NCBI GenBank assembly: GCA_947503895.1
Contig: CANNFT010000005.1
Coordinates: forward strand, 62,001-126,000
DNA: 64,000 bases
Source of the DNA: an uncultured Saccharospirillaceae bacterium
GTDB lineage: Bacteria > Pseudomonadota > Gammaproteobacteria > Pseudomonadales > Oceanobacteraceae
Direction: 5' to 3'
Position 1 is the first letter of the stretch. Each line of letters opens with the position of its first letter. This document shows, one piece after another, positions 27,574 through 40,738 of this stretch. The position numbers and the translations under genes were made by a program. The notes below the pieces were generated by a model. The model did no database searches. It was not told the DNA's origin and worked only from the letters and a program-made list of their open reading frames with translations.

Positions 27574-28677
27574 ATGAATGCTCACTCTGATCGCGCAATG
27601 ACCACCTTAAACGTCGACTTAGGGGATCGAAGCTACCCCATTTACATCGGTCACTCGCTATTGGGTGATAGCCAATGGGTTAACGCTCACGTTCGCGGAA
27701 AACAGGTGATGATCGTGACGAATGAGACGATTGCGCCTTTATACCTCGAATTAGCCAAACGCGCATTTCAGGCTTACCAAGTGGACACCGTTGTTTTGCC
27801 CGATGGTGAGCAGTATAAAAATCTAGACACGCTCAATCTCATCTATGATGCGCTGCTCGAAAATCGCCACAATCGAACCACCACATTGGTTGCCCTCGGG
27901 GGCGGAGTGATCGGTGATATGACAGGCTATGCGGCTGCGAGCTATCAAAGAGGCGTAGACTTTATTCAGATACCCACCACGTTGCTTTCCCAGGTGGATT
28001 CGTCAGTGGGCGGTAAAACCGGCGTGAACCATAGGCTGGGTAAAAACATGATTGGTGCATTTCATCAGCCCAATTGTGTGGTCATTGATATCGACAGTTT
28101 GAAGACGTTACCCCGACCAGAGTTGGCCGCTGGTATGGCAGAAGTGATTAAGTATGGTCTCATCAGTGACGCGCCTTTTTTCAGCTGGTTACAACAAAAT
28201 GCGGAACAACTTATGCAGTTAGATTCCAACTGCTTAATCCACGCCATAGAACAGTCATGTCGTAACAAAGCAAAGGTTGTAGCATTGGATGAACGAGAAG
28301 GCGGCATTCGAGCCATTTTGAATCTGGGGCACACATTTGGTCACGCCATTGAGACGGCGGAAGGTTATGGGCAGTGGTTACATGGCGAAGCTGTTGCCGC
28401 GGGTACTGTGATGGCGGCAGACTTATCGCACAAGTTGGGCTGGATAAACCAGCAATCGTTAGACGCTGTACATGAAATATTGACGCGATGCGGCCTACCG
28501 GTCAGGCCGCCCGTGGACATGACCTCGGATACCTTTATGCAACTGATGGCAGTAGACAAAAAGGTGTTGGATGGTAAGCTCCGGCTGGTGTTATTAAAAG
28601 CAATCGGGGAGGCTGTCGTGACAGATGACTTTGACCTCTCACAATTGCAAGCAACGCTCGCCGAATTGACTCACTAA
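27574..28677 (+). CDS. aroB: 3-dehydroquinate synthase
   Basis: AroB converts DAHP to 3-dehydroquinate with NAD and a divalent metal. Motifs: [50 protein letters not shown] and the metal ligands in HTFGHAIE and HGEAVA. The frame gives 367 residues from ATG 27574. ATG 27598 ([15 protein letters not shown]) aligns better with family starts; neither has a strong ribosome binding site. It is 10 bp after aroK. Confidence 0.96.
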   Translation: MNAHSDRAMTTLNVDLGDRSYPIYIGHSLLGDSQWVNAHVRGKQVMIVTNETIAPLYLELAKRAFQAYQVDTVVLPDGEQYKNLDTLNLIYDALLENRHNRTTTLVALGGGVIGDMTGYAAASYQRGVDFIQIPTTLLSQVDSSVGGKTGVNHRLGKNMIGAFHQPNCVVIDIDSLKTLPRPELAAGMAEVIKYGLISDAPFFSWLQQNAEQLMQLDSNCLIHAIEQSCRNKAKVVALDEREGGIRAILNLGHTFGHAIETAEGYGQWLHGEAVAAGTVMAADLSHKLGWINQQSLDAVHEILTRCGLPVRPPVDMTSDTFMQLMAVDKKVLDGKLRLVLLKAIGEAVVTDDFDLSQLQATLAELTH

Positions 28678-28702
28678 TATAATCATAATTGGAGGCGCAG
28701 GG

Positions 28703-30193
28703 ATGGCTGACTCTCTATTGAACGCTCCGGTTTACATCACAGTTGGGCAGCGAGCTCAACAGTTAGATATGCTGCTTCATTTGCAAGAATTCAGCTCAAT
28801 GGTGGTGCTGATCACCGGCAAGGCAGGCGTCGGTAAATCGGCCTTGTTAAACGCTGCGCACAATCAATTATCCATTCACCACCAATCGGTTTTATTGCCC
28901 GCATATAAATTAATGGCTGAAACCCATGTCTTGGAAGCACTTGGGCAGGCATTACATTGCGATGCCTCAGAGCTGGGCTTTTCAGCGGCGATCAAGCTAC
29001 TTGAAGAACAAGGCGACAGCTTTCATGCTTTGGTCGACGATGCGCATCTTCTCGAAGTCGATGCTTTGCAATTCTTGGTTGAGCAGGCTTGTCTGCATGA
29101 CAATTTCCATCTTGTTTTGGCGGGAGATGATGGAATTGAACCGCAGTTGCGAATTCTTCAGGCTCGATTGAAGCAAGAGAGTTTGTATCATAACGCGGTT
29201 GTACAACCTTTATCAGAAGAAGAATTATTGGCCTTCTTGCAAGACTTATATCTGCAAACCAATGAGCAAGAAATGCCGCTGAGCGACCAAAAAGTCCACC
29301 AGTTATGGGTGTTGACGGAAGGTATTCCAGCCAAAGTCTTAGAGTTGCTCGAAGTTGAGGAAGAAAAGCAGCAAGCAAAAGCAAAGCGCTTTCCGATCGC
29401 CCATGTGGGTGCTCTAGCGCTGATCGCTGCAGCACTTTATTTATCATTTCAATACAAAGGCGATGACGCCCAAGACATCATTAATGCAGACGACCCGATT
29501 GCCGCACTGCTAGGAGAGCGAACCTCCGGTGGAGCGGAACGAATTGAGCGCTCTGCCGACACATTATCAGCTGACCCTGCTTCTGTAGATGTAGCGTCTT
29601 CTTCTCAGCTAGAAGCAGAGGATAACGCTCAAAGTCTGCTACTGGATGACGTCGACCCTCCCTCAGTTGACCTAACGGATGCTGCCCTAAAGCCTGAAGC
29701 ACAAGATCTCACCTTTGCGACCGCAGAGGCACAAGGAATGGAGGAATCGATCAAGCCGACTCCCGCGAGGCCGGGGCCGGCTCCAACTGCACTTCCCAAA
29801 CCAACAGGGCAACCTAAAAACGATCTTGCGTCACAACGCCCCAAAATCACACCAAAAGTTGATGAAACGGCCAATTTGCCTAAGCGGCCAAATCACCCAT
29901 TGCTGAAAGAGCCACCTCAAACGTATGCTTTGCAGCTATTAGGCGTTCGTAACCAACAAAGTGCGAATGAATTCGTGCAAGGTCTAACTCGACAAATTGG
30001 TCAAGATTTGCTGAGTGTCTATCAAACGCGGTACCAAAATCAGCCATGGTATGTGGTGGTTTATGGACCATTTGAAGACAGAAATGATGCTGAGAATGCG
30101 GCCAATCAACTGCCCGGCAAACTCCGTCAGCAGCAACCTTGGATTCGCCAATTAAGTAAAATTCAGGAGGATATTCGTAAAGCAGAGCTTTGA
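28703..30193 (+). CDS. DamX-like AAA/SPOR-domain cell-division protein
   Basis: The N-terminal part (about 1-220) is an ExeA-like ATPase domain with Walker A TGKAGVGKSALL and a DDAHLL Walker-B-like block. A membrane helix follows (about 232-250), then a proline- and acid-rich periplasmic linker, and a C-terminal SPOR domain (about 405-485; YALQLLGVRNQQSANEFVQ, WYVVVYGPF) that binds denuded glycan at the division septum. The position right after aroB is that of damX in enteric bacteria and of its longer AAA-SPOR relatives in Pseudomonas-like genomes. GGAGG lies 10 bp before ATG 28703. Confidence 0.85.
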   Translation: MADSLLNAPVYITVGQRAQQLDMLLHLQEFSSMVVLITGKAGVGKSALLNAAHNQLSIHHQSVLLPAYKLMAETHVLEALGQALHCDASELGFSAAIKLLEEQGDSFHALVDDAHLLEVDALQFLVEQACLHDNFHLVLAGDDGIEPQLRILQARLKQESLYHNAVVQPLSEEELLAFLQDLYLQTNEQEMPLSDQKVHQLWVLTEGIPAKVLELLEVEEEKQQAKAKRFPIAHVGALALIAAALYLSFQYKGDDAQDIINADDPIAALLGERTSGGAERIERSADTLSADPASVDVASSSQLEAEDNAQSLLLDDVDPPSVDLTDAALKPEAQDLTFATAEAQGMEESIKPTPARPGPAPTALPKPTGQPKNDLASQRPKITPKVDETANLPKRPNHPLLKEPPQTYALQLLGVRNQQSANEFVQGLTRQIGQDLLSVYQTRYQNQPWYVVVYGPFEDRNDAENAANQLPGKLRQQQPWIRQLSKIQEDIRKAEL

Positions 30194-30346
30194 ATGGAAG
30201 TTTCTTTTCTCTAGCCGCCCACCGCCTTTTCCAGCTATCCTTGTCTGGAACACCCGCTCGTCTTCGCGTTTTATTTGTGACCAAGTCCTCGGATGTGTAG
30301 AATGAGCGTCCTTTTGTCTGTTCAAAGCTAATGAATCGGCGTTGAA

Positions 30347-33300
30347 ATGCCATCTAAGGCATTGATTTTAAAGAAAAATTTGATGAGAGCGTCTATGAGA
30401 ACAGGTCTGTACACTCCAGGTGAATTTAAAGACAACTGTGGCTTCGGGTTGATCGCCCATATGGAAGGTCAAGCTAGCCACGACCTACTACGTACAGCCA
30501 TAGACTCATTAACCTGCATGACACACCGTGGCGGAATCGCGGCGGATGGTAAGACAGGTGATGGCTGTGGCCTTTTAATCCAGAAACCCGATAGCTTCCT
30601 TCGAGCTATTGCCAAATCGGATCTAAACGTAGACCTGCCAGAGCAATATGCTGTGGGCATGATTTTTCTTGATCTTGATGATGCGTTAGCAGAGCAACAG
30701 CGCGCAGCGGTCAACCAAGCCATCGCAGATCAAGGGTTAACACTGCACGGCTGGCGAGTGGTTCCCACTGATAACGCTTGTCTGGGTCCAATGGCCATTG
30801 ATTGCCTACCTCGCTTTGAACAAGTGTTTGTGTCAGCCAGCGAATCGTTAGATGCACAGCAGTTTGCGGTTAAATTATTCTATGCTCGCCGAATGGCTGA
30901 GAAAGCGCTCGATGGGCATGAAAATTTCTATGTTTGCTCGTTATCCGACAAAGTCCTCTCATACAAAGGCTTGATGATGCCCGTGGACTTGCCGAGCTTT
31001 TACACCGATCTGAGCGATGAACGACTACAAACTGCCATTTGTGTCTTCCATCAACGCTTCTCGACTAATACCGCACCCCGTTGGCCTTTGGCGCAGCCAT
31101 TCCGCTTGCTGGCGCACAACGGTGAAATTAACACCATCCGCGGTAATCGCAATTGGGCCGCCGCCCGAGGAAGCAAATTTGTCTCACCACTGTTACCAAA
31201 TTTAGAGTCGATTCAGCCCGTTGTGAATACCACAGGTTCTGACAGTTCTTCGATGGACAACATGTTGGAATTGCTGCACATGGGTGGCATGAATATGTTC
31301 CGTGCTATTCGTATGATGATTCCGCCTGCATGGCAAAATGTTGAAACCATGGACCCGGATCTTCGTGCTTTTTATGAATACAACTCCATGCACATGGAAC
31401 CTTGGGATGGACCGGCAGGGCTGGTCATCACAGATGGTCGTTATGCCATTTGTGGTCTGGACAGAAATGGTCTTCGCCCATCCCGTTGGGTCAAAACCAA
31501 AAATGGTTACATTACGGTCGCATCCGAAACCGGTACGCACGACTACAAACCTGAAGATGTGATTTCAAAAGGTCGTGTCGGCCCAGGTCAAATCCTGGCC
31601 ATTGATACTCAGACAGGTGAAGTACTGGAAGCGGACGACATTGATACCCGTCTTAAGTCGGCTCAACCGTATCGCAAGTGGTTGAAAGAACAGGCTACGC
31701 GCATTGAGTCTCGCCTTGAATTACAACGTATGACGGGCACGCTGCTCGAAAGCGATGAATTGAAAGTCCGTCAAAAGTTGCATTTGATCAGCAACGAAGA
31801 GCGCGACCAAGTATTGCGTCCGTTAGCGGAAAAAGCCGTTGAAGGTACGGGTTCCATGGGGGATGACGCGCCAATGGCCGTTCTTTCCCAAAAATCTCGC
31901 CACATCGCAGATTACTTTAGACAAATGTTCGCTCAGGTGACCAACCCACCGATTGATCCCCTGCGTGAAGCCATCGTGATGTCGTTGGAAACCTGTATCG
32001 GTGCTGAAAAAAATGTATTCGATGAGTCGCCTGCTCATGCGACCCGAATCATTCTCACTTCGCCTGTTTTGTCTCCGATGAAATTCAATGGCTTGAAGAA
32101 TAAAGATGAAGAAAACTTCAAATACACAACGCTTTCTCTGACATTTAAATCGAACGTTGGTTTGAAAAAGGCATTAAACAATCTTGTCGAGCAAGCGATC
32201 GCGGCTGTTCGCGAAGGTGTTACCATCGTTATCTTGTCAGATCGCAACGTTGAAGAAGGGGATTTGTTGATACCTTCAGCCATGGCAACCGGTGCGGTGC
32301 ACCATGCATTGGTGAAAAGTGCCCTCAGAACCAGCTCAAATATCGTGGTTGAATCCGGTGATGCGCGCGACGCTCACCACTTTGCGGTATTGATTGGCTT
32401 TGGTGCGACCGCCGTGTACCCATGGTTGGCGTACGAGACCTTGGCCGACATGCACAGCAAAGGCGAATTGGTCGGTGACCCGTTCCAATCGAACCAACAC
32501 TTCCGTAAAGGTATTCGCAAAGGTCTATTGAAGATCATGTCCAAAATGGGCATTTCGACGATCGCTTCCTATCGGGGTTCGCAACTCTTTGAGGCGATTG
32601 GTTTAGCCGATGAAGTGGTCGATTTATGCTTCACAGGCGTGAGCAGCCGAATTCAAGGTGCGACGTTTGATGATCTACAAGTGGACTTAGAGCGTAATGC
32701 TGCCAATGCTTGGAAGGCGCGCAAAGCGGTCGACCAAGGTGGATTACTCAAATATGTTCACGGTGGTGAGTACCACGCGTTTAATCCAGATGTGATTACA
32801 ACGATTCAGGAAGCCGTGCAAACGGGCTCGCAAGCCGCATATGACAAGTATGCGCAATTGGTTAATGAAAGACCGGCTGCGACATTGCGTGATTTATTTA
32901 GCCTCAACACGCAGAACAGCATTCCATTGGAAGAAGTGGAGCCAGTCGAAGCTATTTATCCACGCTTTGACTCAGCCGCAATGTCTTTGGGCGCTTTATC
33001 GCCAGAAGCTCATGAAGCGTTGGCGCAGGCCATGAATGAATTGGGTGGCAATTCGAACTCGGGTGAAGGTGGTGAAGACCCTGCTCGTTACAACACTGTC
33101 AAAAACTCTAAGATTAAACAGATAGCCTCCGGTCGTTTTGGTGTGACACCGCATTACTTAAGCAGTGCGGATGTGTTGCAGATTAAGGTCGCGCAAGGTG
33201 CTAAGCCGGGTGAAGGCGGTCAATTACCGGGTGGTAAGGTGAACAATCTCATCGCTACCCTGCGTTATTCGGTACCGGGCGTCACCTTGATTTCGCCACC

Positions 33301-34843
33301 GCCCCACCACGACATTTACTCAATTGAAGATTTGGCTCAGCTCATTTACGACCTGAAACAGGTGAATCCACGGGCTAAGGTATCCGTTAAGTTGGTGTCT
33401 GAGCCGGGTGTCGGCACGATCGCCGCTGGAGTAGCAAAAGCCTATGCAGACTTAATTACCATCTCTGGTTACGACGGTGGTACGGCAGCATCGCCACTGA
33501 CATCGATCAAATATGCGGGCTCGCCATTTGAGCTGGGTCTTTCAGAAGCGCATCAAGCTTTGCGAGCGAATGACCTTCGCGGCAAGGTTCGATTGCAGAC
33601 GGATGGCGGTTTAAAAACCGGATTAGATATCGTCAAGGCCGCTATGTTAGGTGCAGAAAGCTTTGGTTTTGGCACCACGCCAATGGTCGCAATGGGCTGT
33701 AAATACTTACGTATTTGCCACCTGAACAATTGCGCCACCGGTGTGGCCACGCAACGTGAAGACCTGCGTGAGCAACACTTTATCGGTACGGTCGAAATGG
33801 TGAAACACTTCTTCCGTTTCGTGGCGGAAGAAACACGTCAATGGATGGCTGCTTTAGGCGTTCGTTCGTTGGCAGAATTAGTGGGTCGTACAGATCTTCT
33901 AGAGTTGGCCTCTGGCGCGACCGATAAGCAACGTCATCTAGATTTATCGCCGCTGCTCAATAACGACCACATTCCAGCCGATAAGCCGCACACAGTGCAG
34001 GTTGAACGCAATAGCCCATACGATGAAGGTGCATTGGCGGAGCGCATGGTCGCTGACTCCATGCCGGCGATCAAAGCCAAATCGGGTGGTGAATTTACCT
34101 ATACAATCGGCAATTGTGATCGTTCGATCGGAGCTCGGTTATCTGGCGAGATAGCCTGCTTGCATGGTAATCAGGGTATGGCGTCGAGCCCGATCCAATT
34201 GAATTTAACCGGAACCGCGGGCCAATCGTTTGGTGTTTGGAATGCGGGTGGTCTGAACATGTACCTTGAGGGTGATGCAAACGACTACGTCGGTAAAGGG
34301 ATGACAGGCGGAAAATTGGTGGTCTACCCACCGAAAGCCTCAACATTTGAATCGCAAGAAGCATCCATCGTGGGTAACACTTGTTTGTACGGCGCCACCG
34401 GCGGCAAGCTTTATGCGGCAGGTCGCGCAGGTGAGCGTTTTGCGGTACGTAACTCTGGTGCACACGCGGTTGTAGAAGGCGCGGGCGACCACTGCTGTGA
34501 ATATATGACCGGTGGTTTAGTGACGGTGTTGGGCAGCACGGGGTATAACTTTGGTGCGGGCATGACAGGCGGTTTTGCTTACGTTCTCGACCTAAATCGC
34601 GACTTTGTGGATAAGTACAACCACGAATTGGTGGATATTCACCGAATCTCAAATGAAGAAACAGAAGCCTATCGCAACCATTTACGGGGTGTGATCGCGC
34701 AGTACGTAGACGAAACTGGCAGTGCCTGGGGCCAGGAAATATTGGATTACTTTGAAAACTACATTGGCAAATTCTGGTTAGTGAAGCCCAAAGCGGCGGG
34801 ACTTGACCAATTGCTTCACAACACACGGACACGTTCCGAGTAA
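30347..34843 (+). CDS. gltB: Glutamate synthase (NADPH), large chain
   Basis: GltB takes the amide nitrogen of glutamine and transfers it to 2-oxoglutarate. The 1498 residues hold the glutamine amidotransferase domain, whose catalytic Cys31 ([12 protein letters not shown]) becomes the N terminus after propeptide removal. The central domain, the FMN-binding synthase domain ([28 protein letters not shown]), the 3Fe-4S cysteines in [21 protein letters not shown] and the C-terminal beta-helix follow. A shorter start at ATG 30395 ([11 protein letters not shown]) is also possible; either gives a short propeptide. It is followed 29-41 bp later by gltD. Confidence 0.97.
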   Translation: MPSKALILKKNLMRASMRTGLYTPGEFKDNCGFGLIAHMEGQASHDLLRTAIDSLTCMTHRGGIAADGKTGDGCGLLIQKPDSFLRAIAKSDLNVDLPEQYAVGMIFLDLDDALAEQQRAAVNQAIADQGLTLHGWRVVPTDNACLGPMAIDCLPRFEQVFVSASESLDAQQFAVKLFYARRMAEKALDGHENFYVCSLSDKVLSYKGLMMPVDLPSFYTDLSDERLQTAICVFHQRFSTNTAPRWPLAQPFRLLAHNGEINTIRGNRNWAAARGSKFVSPLLPNLESIQPVVNTTGSDSSSMDNMLELLHMGGMNMFRAIRMMIPPAWQNVETMDPDLRAFYEYNSMHMEPWDGPAGLVITDGRYAICGLDRNGLRPSRWVKTKNGYITVASETGTHDYKPEDVISKGRVGPGQILAIDTQTGEVLEADDIDTRLKSAQPYRKWLKEQATRIESRLELQRMTGTLLESDELKVRQKLHLISNEERDQVLRPLAEKAVEGTGSMGDDAPMAVLSQKSRHIADYFRQMFAQVTNPPIDPLREAIVMSLETCIGAEKNVFDESPAHATRIILTSPVLSPMKFNGLKNKDEENFKYTTLSLTFKSNVGLKKALNNLVEQAIAAVREGVTIVILSDRNVEEGDLLIPSAMATGAVHHALVKSALRTSSNIVVESGDARDAHHFAVLIGFGATAVYPWLAYETLADMHSKGELVGDPFQSNQHFRKGIRKGLLKIMSKMGISTIASYRGSQLFEAIGLADEVVDLCFTGVSSRIQGATFDDLQVDLERNAANAWKARKAVDQGGLLKYVHGGEYHAFNPDVITTIQEAVQTGSQAAYDKYAQLVNERPAATLRDLFSLNTQNSIPLEEVEPVEAIYPRFDSAAMSLGALSPEAHEALAQAMNELGGNSNSGEGGEDPARYNTVKNSKIKQIASGRFGVTPHYLSSADVLQIKVAQGAKPGEGGQLPGGKVNNLIATLRYSVPGVTLISPPPHHDIYSIEDLAQLIYDLKQVNPRAKVSVKLVSEPGVGTIAAGVAKAYADLITISGYDGGTAASPLTSIKYAGSPFELGLSEAHQALRANDLRGKVRLQTDGGLKTGLDIVKAAMLGAESFGFGTTPMVAMGCKYLRICHLNNCATGVATQREDLREQHFIGTVEMVKHFFRFVAEETRQWMAALGVRSLAELVGRTDLLELASGATDKQRHLDLSPLLNNDHIPADKPHTVQVERNSPYDEGALAERMVADSMPAIKAKSGGEFTYTIGNCDRSIGARLSGEIACLHGNQGMASSPIQLNLTGTAGQSFGVWNAGGLNMYLEGDANDYVGKGMTGGKLVVYPPKASTFESQEASIVGNTCLYGATGGKLYAAGRAGERFAVRNSGAHAVVEGAGDHCCEYMTGGLVTVLGSTGYNFGAGMTGGFAYVLDLNRDFVDKYNHELVDIHRISNEETEAYRNHLRGVIAQYVDETGSAWGQEILDYFENYIGKFWLVKPKAAGLDQLLHNTRTRSE

Positions 34844-34863
34844 GTGCTGGTTTAGGTTTTTAA

Positions 34864-36303
<1,440 letters not shown>

Positions 36304-36377
36304 TATTAATCGTAAGAGTGGTTAAAATTCACTCTATCTAGAGCGAACAGTTCTAACGGATGACCACTTATCCACAG

Positions 36378-36403
36378 AAAAGCACGGCTTAGCCGTGCTT
36401 TTT
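36378..36403 (+). terminator. Terminator of gltBD
   Basis: Arms AAAAGCACGGC and GCCGTGCTTTT around TTA with a following T run. Confidence 0.92.
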
Positions 36404-36519
36404 GCGTTCTGGGCCACAGTAGATGGTTTGCCCCCGTGATTCCATGGATAATTCTCGCTAAGTGCGTAAAATAGCCTGCGTTAACAGCGGTATGTCGTAC
36501 CCTGTATGGAGAAATCTAA

Positions 36520-38190
36520 ATGCTAACAATGATCAGAAAACTCGCCCTTTTGGCGTTGATGGGGAGCCTTGCTGCGTGCGGTGGTAGTGGCGTAGGGCCG
36601 AATACCAATAGTAACTCTGCGGCAGATGGGACAGATTCAACGGGCACGGATAACGATGGGTTTGATACTGGGGGGCCAGATACGAACACTGGGACGGACA
36701 CAGGTGTCACCTATTACTCTCTCGCCATCCTTAATGGGTCAAAGGATTTTAGTGGTTTTCCTGAGGACAACCTATTTCAAGGTGACAGTGCTTTTCCATA
36801 CATTGAGCACTATATGCTCCACCCGATTAGTTCCACATCGTTAAGCACCGTCACAAACGCCTCAGTCGATCATTTTAAAATAATGGAAAATGAAGCTGAA
36901 CTTGACGCTGACGAAGCATTTCCATTATTACAAAAAGTGGAAGGTAATCGTGTTCAGTTGAGAACAGCGATTGTGGTTGATATTAGTGACTCCATGAATG
37001 CGGTCAGTCGCAGTAAAATGGTGAGTGCATTAAAGGCTTTTGTCGATTCCGCTAAAAAGTCGAGTGACTATAGAATTTCAAATCAGCTTGTCACGGTTTG
37101 GGCCTTTGGCCAAGGAGTTAAACAACTGACCTCAGGCTTTACTGAATTAAGTGCGTTGGATACCGCACTGAATGAGATACCGGGTGAAGACTTAGGCGGT
37201 TTCAGTAATCTTTATCGCGCCATCGCAGAAGCGATAGGTGGATACGATGAGAAAACCCCAAGTGAAATTGAATTAGATTTTAGAGATGACCCTGTGGTTG
37301 TGCCTGGTAAGACCTTTTATGACTTATATGAATTAGCCACAGTTGATGGGTCACCAGTGAATGACTTGTATGATCGTGTCACCGCAGACGGTATCAACTT
37401 GTCAACCGTCGTGGTTATCTCTTCCGGTTCCGACACCAGTGGGGATTTCAATAAGGAGTTGTATCAGAAGGCGATAGAGTGGCAGTCACTCGTGGTGTTC
37501 GATACTGATGCAGAAGCCGTTCAAAATGATGATGCTAACCCAGATGATGATTCGGCGTCGAATGACGATTCGGATGCCACGCTAGCAGAGACGACACTTC
37601 TTCCTAGGCCAGTGATCTATATTTATCCCAGCGAAGGCACGACAGATGAAACGGTACTCGCTCATGCTGAAAAGTCCATTCCTTTTTCTGTCAGTAGTAC
37701 ATCGTACGATTGGGATGAAGCGATTATCGATGCTCAAATAGCGGCGCTAGACGCACGCATCAAAGACTCGTATCAATATTTATTACGTTTTGCCTCCCCT
37801 AAAAGGCAAGGTAAACATACTCAAGCCATTGAATCGAAAAGTGCACAAAACAAATACAAGCTGTCCTCTAAAATTGAGCGAAACGATATTGGCACAGGGA
37901 CGCCTCTCGAACTATCAATTAGTGATCCTACTAACTACAGCATCGTAGAGATCACCACGAAGAGCAATGCGTATCTCTCATCTAAAACAGCATCGAAATC
38001 GTTACAGCCGTTTTATCCTGCCACACGCTGGACGACTGAGACTTATGATAGTGCTAACTATAAATGGGAGCTGGACGGTGTGACACTGCCGACTGAATCT
38101 GATGGATCAGTATCGATTAGCACAGCAGGTACGCTAAAGCTAACCAATACAGTGCTTAACCAATCCTACACGCTCATTGTGACTGACTAA
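36520..38190 (+). CDS. Lipoprotein with von Willebrand factor A domain
   Basis: The signal MIRKLALLALMGSLAAC ends in a lipobox, so the 556-residue product is probably lipid-anchored. A Gly/Asn/Asp/Thr-rich linker follows. The VWA domain begins at about residue 140 with the MIDAS motif D-I-S-D-S and continues with TVWAFGQGV and VVVISSGSDTSG. After an acidic DDANPDDDSASNDDSD insert comes a C-terminal beta-rich region. A metal-dependent adhesion or binding role is likely for this domain. GGAGA lies 9 bp before ATG 36520. Only 15 bp separate it from hemE on the same strand, an odd operon partner. The exact family is not recognised. Confidence 0.75.
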   Translation: MLTMIRKLALLALMGSLAACGGSGVGPNTNSNSAADGTDSTGTDNDGFDTGGPDTNTGTDTGVTYYSLAILNGSKDFSGFPEDNLFQGDSAFPYIEHYMLHPISSTSLSTVTNASVDHFKIMENEAELDADEAFPLLQKVEGNRVQLRTAIVVDISDSMNAVSRSKMVSALKAFVDSAKKSSDYRISNQLVTVWAFGQGVKQLTSGFTELSALDTALNEIPGEDLGGFSNLYRAIAEAIGGYDEKTPSEIELDFRDDPVVVPGKTFYDLYELATVDGSPVNDLYDRVTADGINLSTVVVISSGSDTSGDFNKELYQKAIEWQSLVVFDTDAEAVQNDDANPDDDSASNDDSDATLAETTLLPRPVIYIYPSEGTTDETVLAHAEKSIPFSVSSTSYDWDEAIIDAQIAALDARIKDSYQYLLRFASPKRQGKHTQAIESKSAQNKYKLSSKIERNDIGTGTPLELSISDPTNYSIVEITTKSNAYLSSKTASKSLQPFYPATRWTTETYDSANYKWELDGVTLPTESDGSVSISTAGTLKLTNTVLNQSYTLIVTD

Positions 38191-38205
38191 AAAATTTGAA
38201 AATAC

Positions 38206-39276
38206 ATGACCGAACTTAAGAACGATCGTTTTTTAAATGCACTACTCAAGCAGCCTGTCGATCGCACACCTATCTGGATGATGCGACAAGCGGGTCGCTA
38301 TTTACCGGAATACCGTGCGTCTCGTAAAGACGCCGGTTCTTTTATGGACCTGTGTAAAAACGAGCAGTTTGCATGTGATGTTACCTTGCAACCGCTCGAG
38401 CGTTATCCGCTGGATGCTGCAATTTTGTTTTCCGATATTTTGACCATTCCTGATGCTATGGGATTGGGATTGTATTTCGAAACCGGTGAAGGCCCTAAAT
38501 TCAAGAAGGTGATTCGTACTGCGGAAGAAGTGCAGTCTTTATCCGTTGTGAATACTAAGTCGGATTTAAATTACGTTTTGAAAGCGGTATCAACCATTCG
38601 CCATGAATTGAATGGGCGTGTGCCGTTAATCGGATTTTCCGGTTCACCTTGGACGCTCGCAACGTACATGGTCGAAGGTGGATCATCGAAAGATTTTCGT
38701 CATGTGAAAGGTATGATGTATGCGCAGCCAGAAGTCATGCATCAGCTACTGGACGTACTAGCCGATTCGGTGATTGATTATTTAAATGCTCAAATTGACG
38801 CGGGTGCTCAAGCGGTACAAATTTTTGATACATGGGGTGGTGTGTTAAGCCACAACGCTTATCAAACGTTCTCGTTAAAGTACATGCAGAAAATTGTGAA
38901 TGGTCTGAATCGAGAGAGAAATGGCGTTAAGATTCCTGTGATTCTTTTTACTAAAGGCGCAGGCCAATGGTTGGAGTCCATGGCGGAAACGGGTTGCGAT
39001 GCACTCGGGCTAGATTGGACAACGGACATTGGGCAAGCGCGAGCACGAGTTGGGAAACAAGTTGCACTACAAGGCAATATGGATCCGTCAGTATTGTATG
39101 CATCACCCGAAAGAATTCGCGAAGAAGTGCAAACTATTTTGACCTCTTACGGAAAAGGCACCGGGCATGTTTTTAATTTAGGTCACGGCATTCATCAGTT
39201 TGTTGATCCTGAACACGCCAAAGCCTTCATTGAGGCTGTCGTTGAGCTAAGTCCGGCCTTTCACTTAGCGGATTAA
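38206..39276 (+). CDS. hemE: Uroporphyrinogen decarboxylase
   Basis: HemE removes four carboxyl groups from uroporphyrinogen III to give coproporphyrinogen III in heme synthesis. Signatures are [18 protein letters not shown] near the N terminus and [16 protein letters not shown]. The catalytic Asp lies in [12 protein letters not shown]. The 356 residues are the family norm. It starts 15 bp after the VWA lipoprotein with only a weak ribosome binding site, so it may depend partly on read-through from that gene. Confidence 0.97.
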   Translation: MTELKNDRFLNALLKQPVDRTPIWMMRQAGRYLPEYRASRKDAGSFMDLCKNEQFACDVTLQPLERYPLDAAILFSDILTIPDAMGLGLYFETGEGPKFKKVIRTAEEVQSLSVVNTKSDLNYVLKAVSTIRHELNGRVPLIGFSGSPWTLATYMVEGGSSKDFRHVKGMMYAQPEVMHQLLDVLADSVIDYLNAQIDAGAQAVQIFDTWGGVLSHNAYQTFSLKYMQKIVNGLNRERNGVKIPVILFTKGAGQWLESMAETGCDALGLDWTTDIGQARARVGKQVALQGNMDPSVLYASPERIREEVQTILTSYGKGTGHVFNLGHGIHQFVDPEHAKAFIEAVVELSPAFHLAD

Positions 39277-39344
39277 ACAGTGGGCACGATTCCGTGCTCA
39301 CTATCAATCGTCATAAAACTGCACAAAAATGGTTTGAATATTAA

Positions 39345-39372
39345 GGGTATCCAATACGGATGCCCTTTTTTT
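39345..39372 (+). terminator. Terminator of hemE
   Basis: Arms GGGTATCC and GGATGCCC (one G-T pair) around AATAC, followed by seven Ts. Confidence 0.88.
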
Positions 39373-39494
39373 ATGCATGGGTTTCTACTATTAATTTCAT
39401 TTATATGAAGAATAACTTCCACAATTGTCGAAGAACAGTTAATTGCATTTGATCTTCAGGCGTACCAAGTCATAATGCCGTGACAGGAGGACCT

Positions 39495-40700
39495 ATGCTT
39501 AAAACTATAAACAACTTTCTAAAGCGTGACTCAGCGAGCGGTATGCTGCTGATGGCGGCGGCTCTATTAGCGCTCATTGCTGCAAATTCGCCGTTTGATT
39601 ATATTTATCGGCAACTCATTTCTTTGCAGCTGACGGTATCGGTTGAAGACTTCGAAATATCTAAACCCATACTGCTCTGGATAAATGATGGGTTGATGGC
39701 GTTATTTTTCTTGCTCGTAGGACTTGAACTCAAGCGAGAAGTATTAGCTGGGGACCTCAACTCCCCACAAAAAATAATGTTACCTGCATTTGCCGCCGTA
39801 GGTGGCATGTTGATACCAGCGTTATTGTATGTTTCCGTTAACTGGGGGAATGCAACGGCATTGCAAGGATGGGCCATTCCAACTGCGACAGATATTGCGT
39901 TCGCATTGGGTATTTTATTGTTGTTGGGTGATCGTGTTCCAGCAGCACTGAAAGTATTCTTAGTCTCCTTAGCGATTTTTGATGATTTGGGCGCGATTGT
40001 CATTATTGCTTTGTTTTATACCGAAAATTTGTCGATCGCCGCGCTGTCGATTTCTGCGTGCGGACTGACCATTTTGTTTGCGATGAATCGCTCGGGCGTT
40101 GTGAATAATGCCGCCTATTTAATTGTCGGTATTGTTATTTGGGTGGCTACCTTAAAGTCAGGTGTTCACGCAACGTTAGCCGGTGTTGCAATCGCACTGT
40201 TTATTCCCATGTCGGGTCGAGATGTTGACGGACACGAAAAACATCCGTTGCACGATTTGGAGCATGACCTTCATACCCCTGTGAATAATTTCATTCTGCC
40301 TATATTTGCATTCGCCAATGCAGGGTTGAGTTTCTCAGGACTCAGCTTCTCTTCTTTGATAGCACCGATCCCTCTTGGCATCATTTTGGGCTTGTTTGTT
40401 GGCAAGCAGCTCGGTGTCATGTCGATGGTCTGGTTGGCCATTAAATTGAAACTAGGCAAAATGCCAGATAACGTCAACTGGAGGCATATATACGGCATAG
40501 CCGTGCTGTGTGGTGTCGGCTTTACCATGAGTTTATTTATCGGTACGTTAGCTTTCGAACAATCTGGCTTAGTCAATGCCGCGACAGATCGATTGGGCAT
40601 TCTGGTTGGCTCATTATTGTCAGGTATTTGGGCTTATGTGTGGTTGCGCTACTTTTGTGACGCGCCCCAAAAAGAGTCTGAAGCATCGCAGTCATCATGA
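39495..40700 (+). CDS. nhaA: Na+/H+ antiporter NhaA
   Basis: NhaA exports sodium in exchange for protons, which suits a marine or salt-exposed cell. The 401 residues have about 12 membrane helices. Key parts are TATDIAFALGIL with the unwound helix IV, the two essential Asp in SLAIFDDLGAIVIIALFYT, and the conserved FANAGLSF helix with HATLAGVAIALFIP. ATG 39495 is chosen because AGGAGG stands 6 bp upstream; the frame extends to 39480. It stands alone between the hemE terminator and radA. Confidence 0.96.
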   Translation: MLKTINNFLKRDSASGMLLMAAALLALIAANSPFDYIYRQLISLQLTVSVEDFEISKPILLWINDGLMALFFLLVGLELKREVLAGDLNSPQKIMLPAFAAVGGMLIPALLYVSVNWGNATALQGWAIPTATDIAFALGILLLLGDRVPAALKVFLVSLAIFDDLGAIVIIALFYTENLSIAALSISACGLTILFAMNRSGVVNNAAYLIVGIVIWVATLKSGVHATLAGVAIALFIPMSGRDVDGHEKHPLHDLEHDLHTPVNNFILPIFAFANAGLSFSGLSFSSLIAPIPLGIILGLFVGKQLGVMSMVWLAIKLKLGKMPDNVNWRHIYGIAVLCGVGFTMSLFIGTLAFEQSGLVNAATDRLGILVGSLLSGIWAYVWLRYFCDAPQKESEASQSS

Positions 40701-40738
40701 TGCAACCAGTGAAGCTGTAATCGAAGGGTGACTTGCGG

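Noticed and set aside
34095..34832. 245-aa frame antisense to gltB
   Set aside because: A shadow of the highly conserved GltB reading frame with unnatural composition.
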